This document shows, piece after piece, positions 61,270-64,000 of a stretch of DNA of 64,000 nt. The stretch covers positions 1,426,001 to 1,490,000 of the forward strand of contig NZ_CANDOB010000001.1 of the NCBI RefSeq assembly GCF_947387515.1, in the 5' to 3' direction. The notes beneath the pieces are model-generated. The model saw only the letters and a program-made list of their open reading frames with translations. It made no database searches and was not told where the DNA came from. The number at the start of each line of letters is the position of its first letter. Position 1 is the stretch's first letter. Made by a program: the position numbers and the translations under genes. The DNA is from Alkalihalobacillus sp. CinArs1 (GTDB taxonomy: Bacteria > Bacillota > Bacilli > Bacillales > Guptibacillaceae).

Positions 61270-61645
61270 ATCTAGCTCGAACGTGCACTTTGTATCTTGG
61301 CACCGCTTGATAAATTTTCTTAGCTAATCTTCGTCGCTGCTCATTCAAATCCATCGCTTCTACGGATTCAAACTTCACATTCACCCACACGTGATTTCCA
61401 TTGATCGAAACAGCGCCAGCATCTAGCCCTTCTGCTTCTACAACTTCACGTATTTTGTTCTGGTCATCACTGATCGTCGGCTTTTCTACACCCATATTTC
61501 GGTACGAATTTGGGTTCAGATTGATATCCGTGTTCAATTGTTGACCTTCACCAGCTGCACCATTTGATTCAGGTGGCTTAAGAGGGGAACATGCCGAAGT
61601 GAAAAGCATTAGTGATGAGAGTAAAACTGCGCAAACCACTTTCAT
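61268..61645 (-). CDS. Lipoprotein (YhcN/YlaJ-like C-terminus)
   Basis: 125 residues; lipobox LMLFTSACSP (Cys19). A linker of about 40 residues with Asn and Pro is followed by a folded part (IREVVEAEGLDAGAVSINGN, HVWVNVKF, RRRLAKKIYQAVPRYKVHVRA) resembling the alpha/beta unit of YhcN/YlaJ sporulation lipoproteins. Function unknown. Confidence 0.72.
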   Translation of the reverse strand: MKVVCAVLLSSLMLFTSACSPLKPPESNGAAGEGQQLNTDINLNPNSYRNMGVEKPTISDDQNKIREVVEAEGLDAGAVSINGNHVWVNVKFESVEAMDLNEQRRRLAKKIYQAVPRYKVHVRAR

Positions 61646-61785
61646 TCTAAAACACCTCCTGTTCTTAAGGTGTCCGATTTTATAGGAGGGTAAAGCAGTT
61701 AAATTATGTTAGTTAGAGGGCGATTTCGAGTTGGTGTGAGGGGTTTTGTGCGGGAATGGGGGGTCTTGGGCCGGAGTGGGCAGTG

Positions 61786-61886
61786 TTTATTGTCCAAAAT
61801 CGTGATTTATTGTCTAAAATGACATTTTATTAGCCAAATCGGGGGTTTTATTGTCCAGAATGAGTTTTTATTAGCTAATTAGAGTG
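61786..61886. repeat. Five tandem ~20-bp units
   Basis: Units start at 61786, 61806, 61826, 61847 and 61867. All begin TTTATT, then GTCCAAAAT-like or AGCCAAAT-like sequence with 4-6 variable bases. No conserved spacers of CRISPR size. Confidence 0.78.
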
Positions 61887-61929
61887 ATTATCGTTTTGGA
61901 GCGGGTCTAAGCGGACGCTTCCGCTTTTA

Positions 61930-62047
61930 TTGGCTAGCTGCAGTTCGCAGAAACTCCTATATTTCACTCTCTCAATAGAACACAAAGAACGTGTTCCTTT
62001 TCGAGAGCTCCAATATATCCGTTTCTAAACGCTCACTTCCGCTTTTC
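61930..62047. repeat. Dispersed structured repeat, copy A (tdk side)
   Basis: GGCTAGCTGCAG start, central stem GAACAC (61978-61983)/GTGTTC (61991-61996), GCTTTT end. More degenerate than copy B. Confidence 0.7.
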
Positions 62048-62168
62048 TTGGGCTAGCTGCAGCGTCCAGACCCTCGTGGCGCTTCACCTTTTCAATTGAA
62101 CACACAAATCGTGTTCCCTTGAAAAGCTTCCACCGCCTTCGGGTCTAAGCGGACGCTTCCGCTTTTCT
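62048..62168. repeat. Dispersed structured repeat, copy B (tdk side)
   Basis: GGGCTAGCTGCAG start, central stem GAACAC (62098-62103)/GTGTTC (62111-62116) extended by CTTTTCAA/TTGAAAAG, GCTTTTC end. Adjacent to copy A. Confidence 0.75.
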
Positions 62169-62182
62169 AACTTCTAACTAAA

Positions 62183-62206
62183 AAAACCCGGTTCCCCGGG
62201 TTTTTC
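62183..62206 (-). terminator. tdk terminator
   Basis: AACCCGG and CCGGGTT pair around GGAA; TTTTTTT on the minus strand. Confidence 0.85.
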
Positions 62207-62212
62207 TTCTAA

Positions 62213-62830
62213 CTATCTTGTAACTTCTTCTTGTTGTAAATCTCTAGCCGTTGGTTTGCCTGGAACCTTGTGGCAGTGGCGGCACCGTGGCTCATATGAC
62301 TCTGAAGCTCCAACTAGAATGATCGGGTCGTCGTAGTGAGCTGGCTTGCCGTCGATCAGGCGCTGTGTTCTGCTTGCTGGTGAGCCGCAGACTACACAAA
62401 TGGCTTGAAGCTTTGTAACGGACTCAGCTACTGTGAGAAGCTCTGGAACCTGTCCAAATGCTTTACCACGGAAATCCTGGTCAAGACCTGCCACGATGAC
62501 GCGCACGCCTTCGTCAGCAAGCTGCTGGGCAACTTCCACAATTCCATCATCAAAAAATTGCACTTCATCGATTGCGACCATATCTGTATCTTCAGCCACA
62601 CGATCAAGTATCGCTGTTGAGTCGTTTACCGGCACAGCAATAACCGATGTGCCATTATGAGACACAACGGACTCTTCACTATATCTGTTATCAACTTTTG
62701 GTTTGAAGACCTGAACTTTCTGTTTCGCATAAGTTGCTCTTCTTACACGGCGGATCAATTCTTCTGATTTTCCAGAAAACATGCTACCGCAAATGACCTC
62801 AATCCAGCCGTTGTGTTTCATGACATGCAT
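62213..62830 (-). CDS. tdk: Thymidine kinase
   Basis: 205 residues; phosphorylates thymidine to dTMP. P-loop [14 protein letters not shown], catalytic Glu in [12 protein letters not shown], the zinc Cys in [13 protein letters not shown] and CRHCH, and the lasso region. AAGGAG is 10 bases before the ATG. Confidence 0.95.
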   Translation of the reverse strand: MHVMKHNGWIEVICGSMFSGKSEELIRRVRRATYAKQKVQVFKPKVDNRYSEESVVSHNGTSVIAVPVNDSTAILDRVAEDTDMVAIDEVQFFDDGIVEVAQQLADEGVRVIVAGLDQDFRGKAFGQVPELLTVAESVTKLQAICVVCGSPASRTQRLIDGKPAHYDDPIILVGASESYEPRCRHCHKVPGKPTARDLQQEEVTR

Positions 62831-62918
62831 GCAACCGCTTCTCCTTTCTCCCTATCCCGAAAAGACATCGTCTAATCTATATATTCCCCTTTTAAAGGTT
62901 TAAAACTCCTTGAAGTGT

Positions 62919-62951
62919 TAAAAAAACAGGCAAGAAGGATACTTGCCTGTT
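62919..62951 (-). terminator. rpmE terminator
   Basis: AACAGGCAAG and CTTGCCTGTT form a perfect 10-bp stem; a T run follows on the minus strand. Confidence 0.87.
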
Positions 62952-62958
62952 CTTATCA

Positions 62959-63165
62959 TTAACCGTTAAGGTTGTATTTTTTTCTAAACTTATCTACACG
63001 TCCACCAGCGTCAGCAAACTTCTGACGTCCTGTGTAATACGGGTGACACTCTGAGCAAACCTCAACGTTGACCCCGTCTTGTTTTGTAGATCCTGTTTCG
63101 AATTCGTTACCGCAAGCACACTTAACCATTACTTTCTCATAACCTGGGTGAATTGCTTGTTTCAT
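62959..63165 (-). CDS. rpmE: Ribosomal protein L31 (zinc-binding type)
   Basis: 68 residues from the ATG at 63165 (AAGGAG 9 bases upstream). [20 protein letters not shown] with Cys16, Cys18 and CSEC (Cys37, Cys40) is the zinc-containing form rather than the zinc-free paralogue. Lies between rho and tdk as in Bacillus. Confidence 0.96.
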   Translation of the reverse strand: MKQAIHPGYEKVMVKCACGNEFETGSTKQDGVNVEVCSECHPYYTGRQKFADAGGRVDKFRKKYNLNG

Positions 63166-63174
63166 GAATTTCAT

Positions 63175-63325
63175 CTCCTTCCGCCCTGATTCCTTAGGAA
63201 ACAGAGTTATCTAAAACCGACAAACGAAGCTGACGGTTTTCTGCACATACAGAAGTATTATAGCAGGGAGCATACCACAATGCAATCGATCATAAGAAAG
63301 CCATTTTCAGTTGTCTTTCCGCTGG
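63175..63325. other. rpmE leader region before the repeat block
   Basis: About 150 bases with the rpmE ribosome binding site and no gene. The rest of the gap to rho is filled by repeats C to E. Confidence 0.5.
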
Positions 63326-63394
63326 GGATCTAGCTAAACAGGCTATACCCTCGTGTTTCGTGTTCCTTCGAAAAGCTTCCACCGCTTGTCGAAG
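63326..63394. repeat. Partial dispersed repeat, copy C
   Basis: A truncated start (GATCTAGCTA) joined to GTGTTCCTTCGAAAAGCTT and ACCGCTTGTCGAAGTC, about half of the unit; the left arm of the central stem (GAACAC) is missing. Confidence 0.55.
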
Positions 63395-63537
63395 TCCAGC
63401 TACACAAGCCAAATCCTTCGGCCGTTTCACCCCCTCGGGCGAGACAAAAAACGTCTCATCCTCGCGGGCTCCAACGACCTACGGATTTAAACGGGCTCGT
63501 TTCGCTTTTCAGGTCTTAACGGCCAGCTCCGCTTTTC
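63394..63537. repeat. Dispersed structured repeat, copy D, plus a tail fragment
   Basis: TCCAGCTACA start, central stem GAGAC (63441-63445)/GTCTC (63453-63457), CGCTTTTC end; then CAGGTCTTAACGGCCAGCTC-type tail of a further unit. Confidence 0.7.
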
Positions 63538-63657
63538 TTGATCCAGCTGCGCTTGCCAGACCCTCGTGGCGCTTCACCTTTTCGATTGAACACACAAATC
63601 GTGTTCCTTCGAAAAGCTTCCACCGCCTTCGGGTCTTAACGGCCAGCTCCGCTTTTC
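63538..63657. repeat. Dispersed structured repeat, copy E, running into rho
   Basis: TTGATCCAGCTGCG start, central stem GAACAC (63588-63593)/GTGTTC (63601-63606), GCTTTTC end. Its right end is inside the rho coding region. Confidence 0.75.
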
Positions 63658-64000
63658 TCTTTCTCAAACAAGTTGAACATTTCTTCGTTTGTCTTTGTTT
63701 TTCTTAGACGTTTCAGGAAGTTATCGACAAATTCAAACGAGTCGTCCATGCTCTTTCTGATCGTCCAGAGCATTTCAAGCTGTTCTTTTGGAAGAAGAAG
63801 TTCTTCTTTTCTTGTTCCGGATCTGCGAATATCGATTGCCGGGAACATGCGGCGCTCAGCCAGTTTGCGATCGAGGTGGAGCTCCATGTTACCTGTTCCT
63901 TTGAACTCTTCATAGATGACGTCATCCATACGAGAGCCTGTATCCACAAGTGCAGTTGCAAGGATCGTTAAGCTTCCGCCTTCTTCGATGTTACGGGCAG
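63636..64000 (-). CDS. rho: Transcription termination factor Rho (N-terminal part beyond window)
   Basis: 120 residues of the C-terminal end are visible (frame [20 protein letters not shown], then [40 protein letters not shown]). This is the Rho ATPase domain near the Q/R loop and arginine-finger region. The last residues (about SGAGR) and the stop codon are encoded by the end of repeat copy E. Upstream of rpmE as in Bacillus. Confidence 0.95.
   Translation of the reverse strand, partial: ARNIEEGGSLTILATALVDTGSRMDDVIYEEFKGTGNMELHLDRKLAERRMFPAIDIRRSGTRKEELLLPKEQLEMLWTIRKSMDDSFEFVDNFLKRLRKTKTNEEMFNLFEKEKSGAGR

Larger units (their letters stand above)
61646..62182. other. 537-base gap: lipoprotein leader, tandem 20-mers and two dispersed repeats
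   Basis: No gene. G-rich tract at 61705-61785, then five 20-21-base tandem units (61786-61886), then two copies of the dispersed structured repeat. Confidence 0.6.

Noticed and set aside
61786-61886. Possible CRISPR array
   Set aside because: Units of 20-21 bases are directly adjacent without separate spacers, and no cas genes are present.
63360-63707. 115-codon plus-strand frame between rpmE and rho
   Set aside because: Made entirely from the dispersed repeat and the reverse of rho; no start site or family resemblance.

Overview
The window reads as a chromosomal segment of a spore-forming, Gram-positive member of the Bacillales (Bacillaceae, marine or alkaliphile-like). The basis is the presence of spoIIID, spoIID, spoIIQ and spoIIR, strong AGGAGG-type ribosome binding sites with many GTG/TTG starts, a SinR/SinI-type regulatory pair, CcpA-like operators, and a gene order (rho-rpmE-tdk-prfA-prmC-spoIIR-ywlB-ywlC-mntP-ywlE-rpiB-ywlG-glyA-upp-atp-[nuo]-ywzB-ywmB-murA-spoIID-spoIIQ-spoIIID-mbl-fabZ) that follows the known Bacillus ywk/ywl/ywm region. 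Nearly all housekeeping genes lie on the minus strand. No rRNA, tRNA or CRISPR was seen.

Left accessory third (1-19,000). Four secreted surface enzymes lie in a row on the minus strand: an SGNH hydrolase (cut by the window edge), a 5'-nucleotidase, a lamin-tail/OB/exonuclease-type nuclease and a very large GH13 amylase/pullulanase. The three complete ones end in three cell-wall-binding type 2 (CWB2) repeats; the SGNH gene shows the start of such a region. Together they look like a wall-attached set for scavenging extracellular DNA, nucleotides and starch. A divergent DprA-like gene and a decayed REP-associated (RAYT) transposase lie between them. Then come a VOC-family protein, an SDR oxidoreductase and a compact regulatory module at 16.69-18.8 kb: a candidate class-I cyclic-di-GMP riboswitch, a 45-aa SinI-like protein, a SinR-like repressor, a divergent operon starting with a second 40-aa SinI-like protein, and a second SinR-like repressor. 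TGTTC/GAACA palindromes lie over the promoters, and one promoter/operator signature is repeated upstream of the SGNH surface gene. This is the most novel-looking part of the window.

Middle (19,000-48,000). fabZ, an EpuA-type membrane protein, mbl, spoIIID, a sodium:solute symporter with two small membrane partners (one apparently starting at ATT), spoIIQ, spoIID, murA, ywmB and ywzB are followed by an 11-gene nuoABCDHIJKLMN operon (no NuoEFG; NuoC carries a long Ala/Lys/Glu repeat extension) and the complete atp operon. Dispersed structured repeats lie between atpG, atpD and atpC.

Right (48,000-64,000). upp, glyA, ywlG, rpiB, ywlE (with an unusual acidic helical insertion), an hflK-hflC pair on the plus strand behind a sigma-W-like promoter, mntP, a DUF2533 protein, the tsaC/sua5-type gene, a GNAT gene, spoIIR, prmC, prfA, a CoA-disulfide-reductase-like flavoprotein, a lipoprotein, tdk, rpmE and the C-terminal part of rho. 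The same dispersed repeat family fills the tdk-side and rho-side gaps and supplies the last codons of rho.
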